In this document: piece after piece, positions 26,123-35,353 of the stretch
Position numbering within the stretch: position 1 is the stretch's first letter
Layout: each line of letters starts with the position of its first letter
Assembly: GCA_963676095.1 (NCBI GenBank)
Contig: OY781040.1
Span: 2,480,001-2,544,000 of the forward strand
From: G963676095 sp963676095
GTDB taxonomy: Bacteria > Bacteroidota > Bacteroidia > Bacteroidales > Prolixibacteraceae
Direction of reading: 5' to 3'
Length of the DNA stretch: 64,000 nt
Position numbers and translations under genes: made by a program
The notes under the pieces: model-generated
Seen by the model: the letters and a program-made list of their open reading frames with translations, nothing else
Databases searched by the model: none
What the model was told of the DNA's origin: nothing

Positions 26123-27382
26123 TTAATGGCTGTGTTCTGCTTCTCCCTTTTTCAGCTCGGCCATCAGATAATACGCGCCGCTTGTAACAATTTCCGCCCC
26201 CTCAGGCAACGGATTAAGCAGCTTTATTTCGGTATAGCCTCCATCCTGACGCCCCAAGATAACTTCCGTCATCCTGAATGCCATGCCGTGACTATCTCCC
26301 CGGTCTTTTTTGCCGTTATGCGGATACCCCGTATGTTCTTCCTCCTCTTCAGCATGATTTTCTTCCCGATCTTCAGACATGAAGGTATTGTCGGTCACAA
26401 AAATATACGAGTTTGTTCCTTCCCTGACAACAGCATCATCGGGTAATGCACTGGCATAATCAGCATCGGTATGGATATAGCCGGAAACGTACATTCCGGG
26501 GATCAAATCGCCGGGGCCTTCATCGAGCCTGGCATGAACATGGACGGACCGGGTGGCAGATTCGAATTCTTTACCGATGGCGAAGATGGTCGCTGTCAGT
26601 TCATCATCCTTATTATTCGAAACGGAGAAATTAATTTTTTGTCCGTTTTTCAGCAGTTGTACATCATTCTCATAAACGATGAAGTCAGCATGGATCTGGC
26701 TGTTATCTGTAATGCCGAACAGTTTATCACTGACGCCGACATAGGTCCCGATCCTGATATTCACCTTGTTCACATAGCCGTTTATAGGTGATGTTATAGC
26801 GACGGTACTTGAAATATTCCCGGCCAAAACATTTCCGGGTGAAAGGTTTAACAACTGTAACCTCGCCTTTAGCCCTTCAAAACGGACCTTCGCCGTATTA
26901 TATTCCGATTTTACCTGTTGAAAGTCCCGGCCTGCCCCCACATTGTTCTCATAAAGCTCTTTCTGCCGTAGGTATTCCTTTTCAAGAAACTCAAGCTTAT
27001 TGGCTATTTCCGAGAAGTCTTCCTGGATGACAATATATTCGGGATTTGTGAGAATGGCCAGCACCTGGCCTTTACGGACTTTATCACCATGAAATACTTT
27101 GATTTCCTTCACATTTCCCCCCATAACAGCGACTACTTCAGCGCTCGCAGCCGGCGGCACCTCAAGCTGCCCGTTTGTTTTGACCGAGGTCGTCAGGTTA
27201 CGCATCAGGAAAGTTCCGATCTGAAGACCAAGTGCTTTCCTTTGTTGTTCTGTCAGTAAAACAATATCTTCGGCATGGCGATGTTCTTCATGCTCTTCTT
27301 CTCCGTGCGGATTTTTACTGGTTGAACGGCACGAAAAAAGAATAACTGCAGACAGAAGGACTAATAATATTTTTTTCTTCAT
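26123..27382 (-). CDS. Heavy-metal RND efflux periplasmic adaptor (CusB/CzcB-like) lipoprotein
   Basis: A 419-residue membrane-fusion protein. The lipobox LFSC puts the lipidated Cys near residue 18. A His-rich stretch follows (HGEEEHEEHRHAED, ~25-38). Adaptor landmarks are VVAVMGGNVKEIKVFHGDKVRKGQVLA (lipoyl half), a coiled-coil hairpin (~125-180), ITSPINGYVNKVNIRIGTYV (second lipoyl half) and a beta-barrel domain. An unusual acidic/His insertion (ENHAEEEEEHTGYPHNGKKD, ~345-365) and a terminal HSH could bind Cu, Zn or Co. It is encoded 62 bp after the pump gene and links the inner-membrane RND pump to the outer-membrane channel. Confidence 0.9.
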   Translation of the reverse strand: MKKKILLVLLSAVILFSCRSTSKNPHGEEEHEEHRHAEDIVLLTEQQRKALGLQIGTFLMRNLTTSVKTNGQLEVPPAASAEVVAVMGGNVKEIKVFHGDKVRKGQVLAILTNPEYIVIQEDFSEIANKLEFLEKEYLRQKELYENNVGAGRDFQQVKSEYNTAKVRFEGLKARLQLLNLSPGNVLAGNISSTVAITSPINGYVNKVNIRIGTYVGVSDKLFGITDNSQIHADFIVYENDVQLLKNGQKINFSVSNNKDDELTATIFAIGKEFESATRSVHVHARLDEGPGDLIPGMYVSGYIHTDADYASALPDDAVVREGTNSYIFVTDNTFMSEDREENHAEEEEEHTGYPHNGKKDRGDSHGMAFRMTEVILGRQDGGYTEIKLLNPLPEGAEIVTSGAYYLMAELKKGEAEHSH

Positions 27383-27444
27383 AATTTATCTGTTTAAAAA
27401 ATTCCATGAATCATAAAACATGATAAGCGCTGGTAAATAATCAA

Positions 27445-30400
27445 TTACAAACCGCTTATAAAATTAATCTGCTCTATTATCCCGTAATATTCTTCCAGGA
27501 TTTGCAAGTATTCCTTCCTGGTTTTTACGGATGCTTCGATACTTTGAATAAACTGGATATAATCGATACTGCCCAGCTTATAGCCAAGATTGGCTGCCGC
27601 AATCTGTTCGCCGGCAAGCGGGAGTGCCTCTTCCCGGTAGTATCCCAGAACACCGAGCCGGGTTTTATACCGGTTTAATAATTCATGATAAGCCGCATTC
27701 AGTTCAAGTTCTTTTTGCCTGAATTCATTTCCGGCAATCTCGTAATCGTAACGGGCAGCTTTAGTTTTTCCTTTCTGCGAAAAAAATAAAAGAGGCATAG
27801 AAATTCCGGCTTCCCAGCCATGAAATCCGGATTGCCCGTCGACAGACTGACGGACGTATCCCAAATCGAGTTTAGGTAAAAAATTAGCCTTTTCTGCTTT
27901 CCATCCAGCTTCAGCCACATTAACCTGTTCACGATAATAACCGGTCACCGGGGAATAGCCAATCGTATCCACGGACTGGGGTACGGGTAAATTTTCCGTC
28001 TCCTCCAGACCATTTTCATCCGGATCGAAACCATCCGGAAGCATCAGGTACTGATTTAATACCTGCAATGCAGACTGATACTCACTTTTCGCCTGTATGA
28101 TATTTACTGTTAACTCCCGGTATTTTGCAAGTGCAGACAAGTATTCAACCTTTGAAGTTTCACTGGTCTTAAACCTTAATTCGGCAGCCCTTACAAAATT
28201 CCCGTATACACTGTCGGTTTGCAGGTATAAACGATATTGCTTTTTTGCAAAGACCGCCCTGTACCAGGCCAGGCTCACGTCGCGGACCAACGTCTTCTCC
28301 GTCAACCTGACCCCGGCTTCGGCTTGTTTTACCCTGGCTCCATTTAAAGCGGCTTTGGCCGGAATACCCAAGAGATCGATTCCGGATTGAGTAATTCCCA
28401 ACCGGGTCCGGGTACCGGCAGAACCGTTTCCGGTTTCGTCTTTTCCGGTATACAGGGAGGTGCTGCCCAAATCATAGTTTGCAGCTTTCAGGGCTTTTTG
28501 CCGGTCCACTTCAAGAGACGCCGATTTTAAAGAGGGATAATTCTCTTTGGCTATACCGATAGCCTGGTTAAGGCTGATAGTTGCCGGCTGTGCCTGTACC
28601 TTAAATGCGGTCCCTGTTCCCACAATAAAAACAAGACCCGTCAAAATAAATTTGTTCATCTTTGGCACCTTCATCTTTTTACCCGATTCCACCATCCGGT
28701 ACAAAACAGGTAAAACGACCAGGGTTAAAAAGGTTGAAGTCAGCATCCCTCCTATAACAACAGTCGCCAGCGGGCGCTGCACTTCGGCACCTGCCGATGT
28801 AGAAACTGCCATAGGCAGGAATCCCAGGATATCGGTCGATGCCGTTAAAAAGATGGGACGTATCCTTCGTACCGTGCCTTTTTTAATGATCTCGTCCAGG
28901 CCCGGCCCCCCCTCCTTTTTTAGCTCATTAAACCCGCTGACTAAAACAAGGCCATTGAGCACAGCCACCCCAAATAATACGATAAAACCGACCCCGGCCG
29001 AGATACTAAAGGGCATTCCTCTTAAGTATAGTGAAACAATACCCCCAACGGCTGCAAAAGGTATGGCAATGGAAATCATAAGGGTTTGCTTAAACGATTT
29101 GACAGCAAAAAACACGAGGATAAAAATCAGGGCCAAAGCCAGGGGTACCACCAGGGAAAGCCGCTTCGTGGCACGCTCGAGGTTCTCGAAAGCCCCTCCA
29201 TACCGGATATAGTACCCGGCGGGCAATTCGAGCTTTTCACTTAGCGTTTCCTTAATTTCCTTTACCAGTGATTTTACATCCCTGCCTTCCACGTTAATGC
29301 CGACATAAGTCCGCCGGTTTGTATTATCCCGGCTGATCTGCATAGGCCCTGGCTGATAGCTGATTTCAGCCACCTCTTTCAGGGGAATTTGTGTCCCCGA
29401 CGGGGTATCGACATACAGTCCGCGTAAGTCGTCAATATGCTGACGGTGCTGTTCATCAAGTCTCACCACAAGGTCGAACATTCGCTCGCCCTCGTAAATA
29501 ACGCCTGCAACCCCGCCGCTAAAAGCCAGCTCGATCACCCGGTTAAGATCTCTAATGTTCAGGTTGTAAACCCCGAGTTTGTTCCTGTCATAGCGTACGG
29601 TTATCTGGGGCAACCCTTTAACGGCCTCGGCCTTCATCCCGCCAATTCCTTTAATTCCCCCTATCAGCCGGGTTATTTCCTGAGCTTTATCAGCCAATAC
29701 TTCCAGGTCGTCGCCGTAAAGTTTTACAGCCACGTCTTCGCGGATCCCTGTCAGCAACTCGTTAAAGCGCATCTCAATGGGTTGCGAGAACTCGAAGCCA
29801 ATACCGGTAAACACAGACAGTTCTTCCCCGATCTTCTCAGCCAGCTCTTGTTTGGATCCCGCCCTGACCCAGTTTTTCTCCGGTTTTAACAGGATGAATA
29901 CGTCACCGATATCGATAGGCATTGGATCTGTCGGAACATCGGCTACTCCGATACGGGTCTGGGCCGATTCGATTTCGTCAGGAAATTTCTCTTTCAGCAG
30001 TTTTTCGACATTCGTTGATGCCTCGGTCACTTCAGAAAGCGAGGTGCCCGGTTTCATGAACATATGCATGGCAAAATCGCCCTCATCCAGCTGGGGAATA
30101 AATTCAGCCCCCATCCTCGAAAACAGGAAGCCTGCAAAAACCAGCAAAACAAGCGCGACAGATATGACCAGTTTTCCTTTTGCGAGGCTCCAGCCAATAA
30201 AGGGTTCATAAATACGTTCCAAGCCGGCGATAAAACGTTCGCCCCAGGTCTTTCTCCCTGAACGCGGAGGCTTAAGCATCCAGGCGGCCATCATCGGGAT
30301 GTAGGTGAGACAAAGAATGACCACGCCCAAAACAGCAAAACCAAAGGTCATAGCCATTGGTTTAAACATCTTCCCTTCTACTCCCTGCAAGACCATAACC

Positions 30401-31794
30401 GGTATAAAAACAATCAGGATGATAAGCTGACCAAAAAAAGCTGAATTCATCATCTTACTGGCCGAGTTATATGCAATTTCGTCCCGTTGGCGGAGAGATG
30501 GTTTCGTCCCGGTAAATTCGTGGCTACAGAAATAAAAAATCACGCTCTCCACAATAATAACCGCTCCGTCCACCAGGATCCCAAAATCGATAGCCCCCAG
30601 GCTCATCAGGTTGGCCGAAACACCGAACAGGTTCATCATGATAAAGGTAAAGAGTAAGGCCAAAGGTATGGTTGTGGCTACCAGCAGGCCCCCCCTGAGG
30701 TCTCCGAGGAAAATAACCAGGACAAAAATTACGATCAGGGCACCAAGCAAAAGGTTCTCGGCAACAGTAGAGGTTGTTCTTTTTATCAGCGTGCTCCGGT
30801 CCAGAAAAGGTTTAATGGTAATACCCTCAGGCAGTGATTCCCGGATCAGTTGCAGCCTTTCCTTCACTGCTTTAATCACATCGTTTGAATTTTCCCCCTT
30901 AAGCATCATGATAATCCCCCCGACAGCTTCTCCTTTTCCGTCTTTCGTGAAAGCGCCATAACGGAGAAAACTGCCGTAATTTACCCCGGCGACATCCCTG
31001 ATAAAAACGGGCTGCCCTCCGACATTGGTCACTAAAGTATTCCGGATATCGTCCAGTGACCGCATTAATCCCTCTCCCCTGATAAAATTAGCCTGATGGT
31101 TCTTTTCGATGTATGCCCCTCCGGTGTTTTGATTGTTGTTTTCCAATGCCCGGAAAACATCCTGTACCGTCAGGTCCATACTGCGAAGCTTATCCGGGTT
31201 GACCGAGACTTCATACTGTTTTCCCCGGCCTCCAAAAGAATTTACTTCCACCACACCCGGGACCATGGCCATCTGCCGCTTTATAATCCAGTCTTGTATG
31301 GAACGCAGCTCCATGTCGTCGTAAATGGTATCGTACCCGGGTTCAACCTCCAGCGTGTATTGATAAATCTCGCCCAACCCTGTACTGATAGGCGCTATAA
31401 ATGGTTCAGCAAACCCATGCGGGATTTTTTCCTTAATCCCGCCCAACGCTTCACTGACCAGTTGTCTGGGCAGATACATCTCCATGTTATCCTCAAAAAC
31501 GATTGTCACCACCGATAACCCGAACCGGGAAACAGATCTTATCTCGGTAACCCCGGGAAGATTGGCCACCGCCAGTTCGACCTGGTAGGTAACAAACTGT
31601 TCAATATCTTCCGTCCCAAGATTTGGTGCCGTTGTTATTACCTGGACCTGATTATTGGTAATATCCGGAACGGCATCCAGGGGGACCCTGGTCATCGAAT
31701 AAATTCCCCAGATAACTAAACCGATAGTCAAAAGCCCGATTTTTGTTTTGTTTTTAATTGAAAATAAAATGATACGATTAATCATATAATCCAT
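27445..31794 (-). CDS. CusA/CzcA-type heavy-metal RND pump fused to a TolC-like outer-membrane factor
   Basis: A 1449-residue fusion. Residues ~1-1040 are a 12-helix HME-type RND transporter: an N-terminal IKNKTKIGLLTIGLVIWGIY helix, QVQVITTAPNLGTEDIEQFV, GAIDFGILVDGAVIIVES (TM4 acidic residues typical of metal pumps), FIPQLDEGDFAMHMFMKPG and RRIRPIFLTASTDILGFLPM. From ~1046 a second protein begins with its own Met and a signal-like segment (MNKFILTGLVFIVGTGTAFK, then VQAQ). A ~390-residue coiled-coil TolC-family region follows (SLNQAIGIAKENYPSLKSAS...). The internal ATG is at 28659. The unit would move metal ions from periplasm to outside with the adjacent adaptor. An RND-TolC fusion is known in this phylum; the retained signal is the odd part. 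Confidence 0.92.
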   Translation of the reverse strand: MDYMINRIILFSIKNKTKIGLLTIGLVIWGIYSMTRVPLDAVPDITNNQVQVITTAPNLGTEDIEQFVTYQVELAVANLPGVTEIRSVSRFGLSVVTIVFEDNMEMYLPRQLVSEALGGIKEKIPHGFAEPFIAPISTGLGEIYQYTLEVEPGYDTIYDDMELRSIQDWIIKRQMAMVPGVVEVNSFGGRGKQYEVSVNPDKLRSMDLTVQDVFRALENNNQNTGGAYIEKNHQANFIRGEGLMRSLDDIRNTLVTNVGGQPVFIRDVAGVNYGSFLRYGAFTKDGKGEAVGGIIMMLKGENSNDVIKAVKERLQLIRESLPEGITIKPFLDRSTLIKRTTSTVAENLLLGALIVIFVLVIFLGDLRGGLLVATTIPLALLFTFIMMNLFGVSANLMSLGAIDFGILVDGAVIIVESVIFYFCSHEFTGTKPSLRQRDEIAYNSASKMMNSAFFGQLIILIVFIPVMVLQGVEGKMFKPMAMTFGFAVLGVVILCLTYIPMMAAWMLKPPRSGRKTWGERFIAGLERIYEPFIGWSLAKGKLVISVALVLLVFAGFLFSRMGAEFIPQLDEGDFAMHMFMKPGTSLSEVTEASTNVEKLLKEKFPDEIESAQTRIGVADVPTDPMPIDIGDVFILLKPEKNWVRAGSKQELAEKIGEELSVFTGIGFEFSQPIEMRFNELLTGIREDVAVKLYGDDLEVLADKAQEITRLIGGIKGIGGMKAEAVKGLPQITVRYDRNKLGVYNLNIRDLNRVIELAFSGGVAGVIYEGERMFDLVVRLDEQHRQHIDDLRGLYVDTPSGTQIPLKEVAEISYQPGPMQISRDNTNRRTYVGINVEGRDVKSLVKEIKETLSEKLELPAGYYIRYGGAFENLERATKRLSLVVPLALALIFILVFFAVKSFKQTLMISIAIPFAAVGGIVSLYLRGMPFSISAGVGFIVLFGVAVLNGLVLVSGFNELKKEGGPGLDEIIKKGTVRRIRPIFLTASTDILGFLPMAVSTSAGAEVQRPLATVVIGGMLTSTFLTLVVLPVLYRMVESGKKMKVPKMNKFILTGLVFIVGTGTAFKVQAQPATISLNQAIGIAKENYPSLKSASLEVDRQKALKAANYDLGSTSLYTGKDETGNGSAGTRTRLGITQSGIDLLGIPAKAALNGARVKQAEAGVRLTEKTLVRDVSLAWYRAVFAKKQYRLYLQTDSVYGNFVRAAELRFKTSETSKVEYLSALAKYRELTVNIIQAKSEYQSALQVLNQYLMLPDGFDPDENGLEETENLPVPQSVDTIGYSPVTGYYREQVNVAEAGWKAEKANFLPKLDLGYVRQSVDGQSGFHGWEAGISMPLLFFSQKGKTKAARYDYEIAGNEFRQKELELNAAYHELLNRYKTRLGVLGYYREEALPLAGEQIAAANLGYKLGSIDYIQFIQSIEASVKTRKEYLQILEEYYGIIEQINFISGL

Positions 31795-31875
31795 TTGAAA
31801 ATGATTAGACTTGAGCAGGATAGGATTGAATAATCATCGATCCTGCGTACTGTTAGGAAAAAAGAGTAAAATGGA

Positions 31876-32178
31876 TTATATCTTGGGCGGTTGCCAAAAA
31901 CTTATAAAAACGGTATAATCAGCCAATATAAAAGATGGCACCAATGCCTTGCCAAGAAAGCCATAAAATGTAACGCGACAAAAATTGGCTGCGTGGCTGA
32001 TCGTTTGACAACAGTCGCAAAAACAAAAAGGAGTGCAGGCATCTTCACGTTGGCCGCATGAACTTTCCTGATTGCAAACTGCGGCTGATTCAGGATTATT
32101 CTCAGCATGAATATCCGAACAAGGCATAAAAATAAGCCCGAACAAATAAATGGAAAATATTGCTGAAAATAATTTCAT
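31876..32178 (-). CDS. Small Cys-rich exported protein in the metal-efflux operon (DUF6660-like)
   Basis: 100 residues from the ATG at 32178, chosen over an upstream in-frame start at 32202 because AGGAGG lies just ahead of it and a signal peptide (MKLFSAIFSIYLFGLIFMPC) follows. The mature part has a dense cysteine cluster, C-x5-C-x6-C-x3-C-x-C-x-CC (residues 35-57), then a hydrophobic stretch (FYGFLGKALVPSFILA). It resembles small proteins I know as DUF6660, encoded ahead of CusA-type pumps in Bacteroidota; this identification is from memory. The cysteines suggest metal binding or sensing. It lies 81 bp upstream of the pump gene on the same strand and is probably co-transcribed. Confidence 0.7.
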   Translation of the reverse strand: MKLFSAIFSIYLFGLIFMPCSDIHAENNPESAAVCNQESSCGQREDACTPFCFCDCCQTISHAANFCRVTFYGFLGKALVPSFILADYTVFISFWQPPKI

Positions 32179-32270
32179 GTTTGTACCTTTCCTCCTGGAC
32201 AAAGATATCTTTTCTTTAAGTTGATTACTGAGAACATCAATAAAGAATCCTAGACCCTGCTTAATTTTTT

Positions 32271-33278
32271 TTAAGGTTTATTTACCGGTTCATACATCAT
32301 CAGGCTGTCCAGCAAAAAGGCTATTTTACGAGGTGGGTACTTATGTACCAGAAAGAACTGGCGGGCATCAGCCTCAGGGTCCCAGAAATCGGTCCCGTTC
32401 TTTTCTACCTCCAGTCTCCCGGGCCCTGCCATGTAAAAATAATCTTCAGGATTTCGAACAGCACAAAGTACTGCTGTCAGGTCCCAGGAATTCCGGTTTT
32501 CAACAGGTTTTTTCTCAAAGGTCAACAGGTTGTACCGGTAGGCCCAGGCTACCGGATTGCCGGCACTTCCTTCCTTTGCCACCCGGCCCCCTGTATAAAT
32601 AAGATCACCAATCCGGAACCCGCTGAACAAAACAGGAGTAGGCCAATTTTGCAGGACGTAGCGGGATGATTCAGGATCACAATTCACATTAAACTCACTA
32701 CCCTCAGGAAAACAGCCTGCCATTGCGACCCAGCGGATAACTTTTTGTCTGACCAGCTCGATTCCAGACAACGGAGAGAACCCATCAGGGCCAGATTGCA
32801 ACAGGTCCCTGAGATTTGTTAAAAAACCGACACTCACAATTGTAACACTCTTGTCCGGCTGATCTGACAACGCCTTTCGATAGACGTCCACAGCAGGAGG
32901 ATATTTTTTCCCGGTTTTCAATAAAACAGAAAATCTCGCACAAAGAGAATCGTTCCAGGCATTTGCAGCCTGAATACCGGGAGCTGAATGACCTGCCGCC
33001 CCAACAGGAATCTCCGGCTTTCCAAAAAAGCTATTGAAAACATCAATTGCCGGAGCCGTATATGGATTGGAATCACTCGAACCACAGGCAATGATCTCAC
33101 ATTCCCCCATGGCTGCCAGCGAATGTAAAACAGCGATTGCCCCGACATCATCGAAATCAGGTCCCATGTCGGTGTCAAAGATAATTTTCACCGGTTCATT
33201 TTTCTCAGGTTGCTGTTTTTGCTGACAGCCAAAGAGCAACAACAAACCCAAACAAAAATAAAGTATCAACACTTTCAT
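32271..33278 (-). CDS. Lipoprotein nucleoside hydrolase (IUNH family)
   Basis: 335 residues from the ATG at 33278, preferred because it yields the lipoprotein signal MKVLILYFCLGLLLLFGCQQ; two further in-frame starts exist upstream. The mature domain opens with IIFDTDMGPDFDDVGAIAVL, the DTDxGxDxDD calcium-binding motif of inosine-uridine nucleoside hydrolases. VSVGFLTNLRDLL and an acidic/aromatic C-terminal half follow. These enzymes cleave the N-glycosidic bond of ribonucleosides. The lipoprotein signal places it in the envelope, so it would act on external nucleosides or a related N-riboside. It is on the same strand as the metal-efflux genes (92-bp gap) but functionally unrelated. Confidence 0.87.
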   Translation of the reverse strand: MKVLILYFCLGLLLLFGCQQKQQPEKNEPVKIIFDTDMGPDFDDVGAIAVLHSLAAMGECEIIACGSSDSNPYTAPAIDVFNSFFGKPEIPVGAAGHSAPGIQAANAWNDSLCARFSVLLKTGKKYPPAVDVYRKALSDQPDKSVTIVSVGFLTNLRDLLQSGPDGFSPLSGIELVRQKVIRWVAMAGCFPEGSEFNVNCDPESSRYVLQNWPTPVLFSGFRIGDLIYTGGRVAKEGSAGNPVAWAYRYNLLTFEKKPVENRNSWDLTAVLCAVRNPEDYFYMAGPGRLEVEKNGTDFWDPEADARQFFLVHKYPPRKIAFLLDSLMMYEPVNKP

Positions 33279-33466
33279 ATCAGCTTCTTTTATTGTCATT
33301 CGGTAATCCAGCCGAATAAGGTAAAACCGGCTCAACAAGAAAAAGATTTTGTTATCGGAATATACTTCATAAAAATCTTCATATCGAACTAATCTGTTTA
33401 TTCTCCTGATTTTACCGATAATGGCAGAATACGCAACCGAAGTTAAAATAAATTAGGAATAAACAC

Positions 33467-33474
33467 TACTTTTG
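33467..33474 (+). promoter_or_regulatory. Putative -7 element upstream of the locus 6 sigma gene
   Basis: TACTTTTG fits TAnnTTTG and lies 61 bp before the proposed TTG start. It is in the divergent gap between the nucleoside hydrolase and the sigma gene. No clear -33 motif was found. Confidence 0.45.
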
Positions 33475-33535
33475 AAAGAGCGTTTCTGAATTTCGTTTCC
33501 GGAAACACAACAGCTAACTCTAACTATCAGTAAAA

Positions 33536-34132
33536 TTGGATATAAAAACAGACAATACGGACAGAGATTTGATTTTCCTTCTCCAGAAAGGGGACAAGCA
33601 GGCTTTTAAAAAACTTTTTGATAAATATAGCTCCCGTCTGTATCAGTTTTCATTAAAATACCTCAGGGAAAAAGAAGATTCCGAGGATTTACTGCACGAA
33701 GTTTTCCTTAAGATCTGGGAAAACCGCCTGTCGCTAAAGACAGATACCTCTTTTAAGGCTTACCTGTTTACAATAGCTTACAACAATATCAGGCAGCGTT
33801 TCATAAAAAAGAGCCGGGAAGAAAAATATGTTCAGCTATTTGCCAAAGAATATTTGCTCGATTCTTCTTTGGGCGATGATCAGTTAGATTATGTTCTTTT
33901 CAAACAAAAATTAAATAGCATCATAGAATTATTGCCACCACGCAGAAAAGAAATATTTCTCCTTAGTTATCACCAGGAATTGAAAAACAAGGAAATAGCA
34001 GACAAATTGTTTTTAAGCGAGCAGTTTGTAAAAAACCAGTTATCGATTGCCAAAAAATTCATCATCGATAAAATAAAGGAAAATGACAATCACCTGGCCT
34101 GTCTCTTACTCTTTTACTTATTCGTAAAATAA
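33536..34132 (+). CDS. ECF sigma factor with a TTG start (locus 6)
   Basis: A 198-residue ECF sigma factor: region 2 LLQKGDKQAFKKLFDKYSSRLYQFSLKYL and SEDLLHEVFLKIWENR (~15-85), region 4 LPPRRKEIFLLSYHQELKNKEIADKLFLSEQFVKNQLSIAKK (~130-175), and a hydrophobic tail. No ATG occurs in frame ahead of region 2, and an in-frame TAA lies 13-15 bp upstream of the TTG at 33536, so TTG is the only sensible start. This may limit its level. It heads sigma-fecR-susC-susD. It is similar in sequence and gene order to the interrupted sigma gene at 53864-56157. Confidence 0.9.
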   Translation: MDIKTDNTDRDLIFLLQKGDKQAFKKLFDKYSSRLYQFSLKYLREKEDSEDLLHEVFLKIWENRLSLKTDTSFKAYLFTIAYNNIRQRFIKKSREEKYVQLFAKEYLLDSSLGDDQLDYVLFKQKLNSIIELLPPRRKEIFLLSYHQELKNKEIADKLFLSEQFVKNQLSIAKKFIIDKIKENDNHLACLLLFYLFVK

Positions 34133-34233
34133 ATGCCGCCGTAATCTCCTTCCAAAAAATCAGAAAAAAAAGAATTCCGAGAGGTACGTTTTAGCTGACA
34201 GATGATATAACAATACAAAACGTACCGGAATAA

Positions 34234-35247
34234 ATGGCATTCGACAAAAGACATATCGAAAATATCTTCGACCAGAAATTTAGCCTGGCAGATCAACAGG
34301 AGCTTATAAAATACTTCGAAGACAAGGAGTTTAATGAGGAGACAAGAAAGTTCATGACTGATCAATGGATGCAATTTAATCCTGATCAGAAGAATGAAGC
34401 AAACCTGGATCATGTCTTCTACAAAATGCTGTACTCGATCAGTGAAAAAGAGTTATCTTCCCAAAAAAAGAACCTGTTTTTCCGGGTTTCCCAAATTGCT
34501 GCTATATTAATTGCAGGGATCCTGATCGCTTCGGGAATCTATTTTTCAGGAAATAAAAGTAACAACGAAGACCAGCAACAAATCGAGTTTATTTCAAAAA
34601 GCGGCTTCAGGAACCAGTTCAGACTACCTGACGGAACAACCGGGTGGTTAGGATACGGGTCTGACCTGAAGTATCATGCCGATCATAATAAACGGGTTGT
34701 TGATCTCAATGGTCTCGCCTTTTTCGATGTCACCCGCCATGAAGGACAGCCTTTTTTGGTAAATACCCCGGCGAGCCTCAACATTGAAGTGCTTGGAACA
34801 CGATTCAATGTTTCTGCCTATTCGGATGACCATAGCTGTGAGATCGTTCTCGAGAGAGGCCATATAAAAATCAGGACAGATAAAGGAAATGTGGCGGAAA
34901 TGCGATCAAACGACAGGGTCTTTTACGATTCGAAAAATAACTCTATTCAGAAATCGAAAGTAACAGTTTCTGACTATTTGGCCTGGAAAGACGGGAAACT
35001 TGTTCTGAATGATGTTTCTTTAAATGAAGCATGTATGAAAATCAGCCGGTTCTATAATGTCGAAGTAGATTTACAGGCTAAAAATATTGATAATCAAAAA
35101 ATAAGACTTGTCCTTGAAAACGAGACGCTAAAGGACGCTTTAACCCTTCTAACCATGATTTCCCCGGTAAAGTACAAAATAGAGGAAAGAAAAGCACTGG
35201 GAAACAACAGTTATTCAAAACAAAAAGTAATCATAAAAAACAAATAG
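34234..35247 (+). CDS. FecR-family anti-sigma factor (locus 6)
   Basis: A 337-residue regulator with a cytoplasmic N-terminus (~1-80), one transmembrane helix (QIAAILIAGILIASGIYF, ~87-104), and a FecR domain (SKSGFRNQFRLPDGTTGWLGYGSDLKY, LEVLGTRFNVSAYSDD). The C-terminal DUF4974-like part is LNEACMKISRFYNVEVDLQ. It follows the sigma gene by 101 bp. The LPDGTTGWL motif is closest to that of the IS-interrupted FecR of locus 7, suggesting the two loci are related duplicates. Confidence 0.91.
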   Translation: MAFDKRHIENIFDQKFSLADQQELIKYFEDKEFNEETRKFMTDQWMQFNPDQKNEANLDHVFYKMLYSISEKELSSQKKNLFFRVSQIAAILIAGILIASGIYFSGNKSNNEDQQQIEFISKSGFRNQFRLPDGTTGWLGYGSDLKYHADHNKRVVDLNGLAFFDVTRHEGQPFLVNTPASLNIEVLGTRFNVSAYSDDHSCEIVLERGHIKIRTDKGNVAEMRSNDRVFYDSKNNSIQKSKVTVSDYLAWKDGKLVLNDVSLNEACMKISRFYNVEVDLQAKNIDNQKIRLVLENETLKDALTLLTMISPVKYKIEERKALGNNSYSKQKVIIKNK

Positions 35248-35277
35248 CCTATGAAATAAAATTATGATCACAAAAAA

Positions 35278-35303
35278 CGGGAAAGCACCGCCATGCTTCC
35301 CCG
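35278..35303 (+). other. Stem-loop in the fecR-susC gap (locus 6)
   Basis: CGGGAAAGCA (35278-35287) pairs with TGCTTCCCCG (35294-35303) with one internal mismatch and a 6-nt loop. It lies 30 nt past the fecR stop and 50 nt before the susC ATG. There is no U-tract. Confidence 0.6.
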
Positions 35304-35353
35304 CCAAACAGTAAAGTCCATTGAGTTTATTAACCTTACTAAGTTTCAAAGTT

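Noticed and set aside
28547..31518. Several long plus-strand frames opposite the RND pump
   Set aside because: They are antisense to a long conserved gene and reflect its codon composition.
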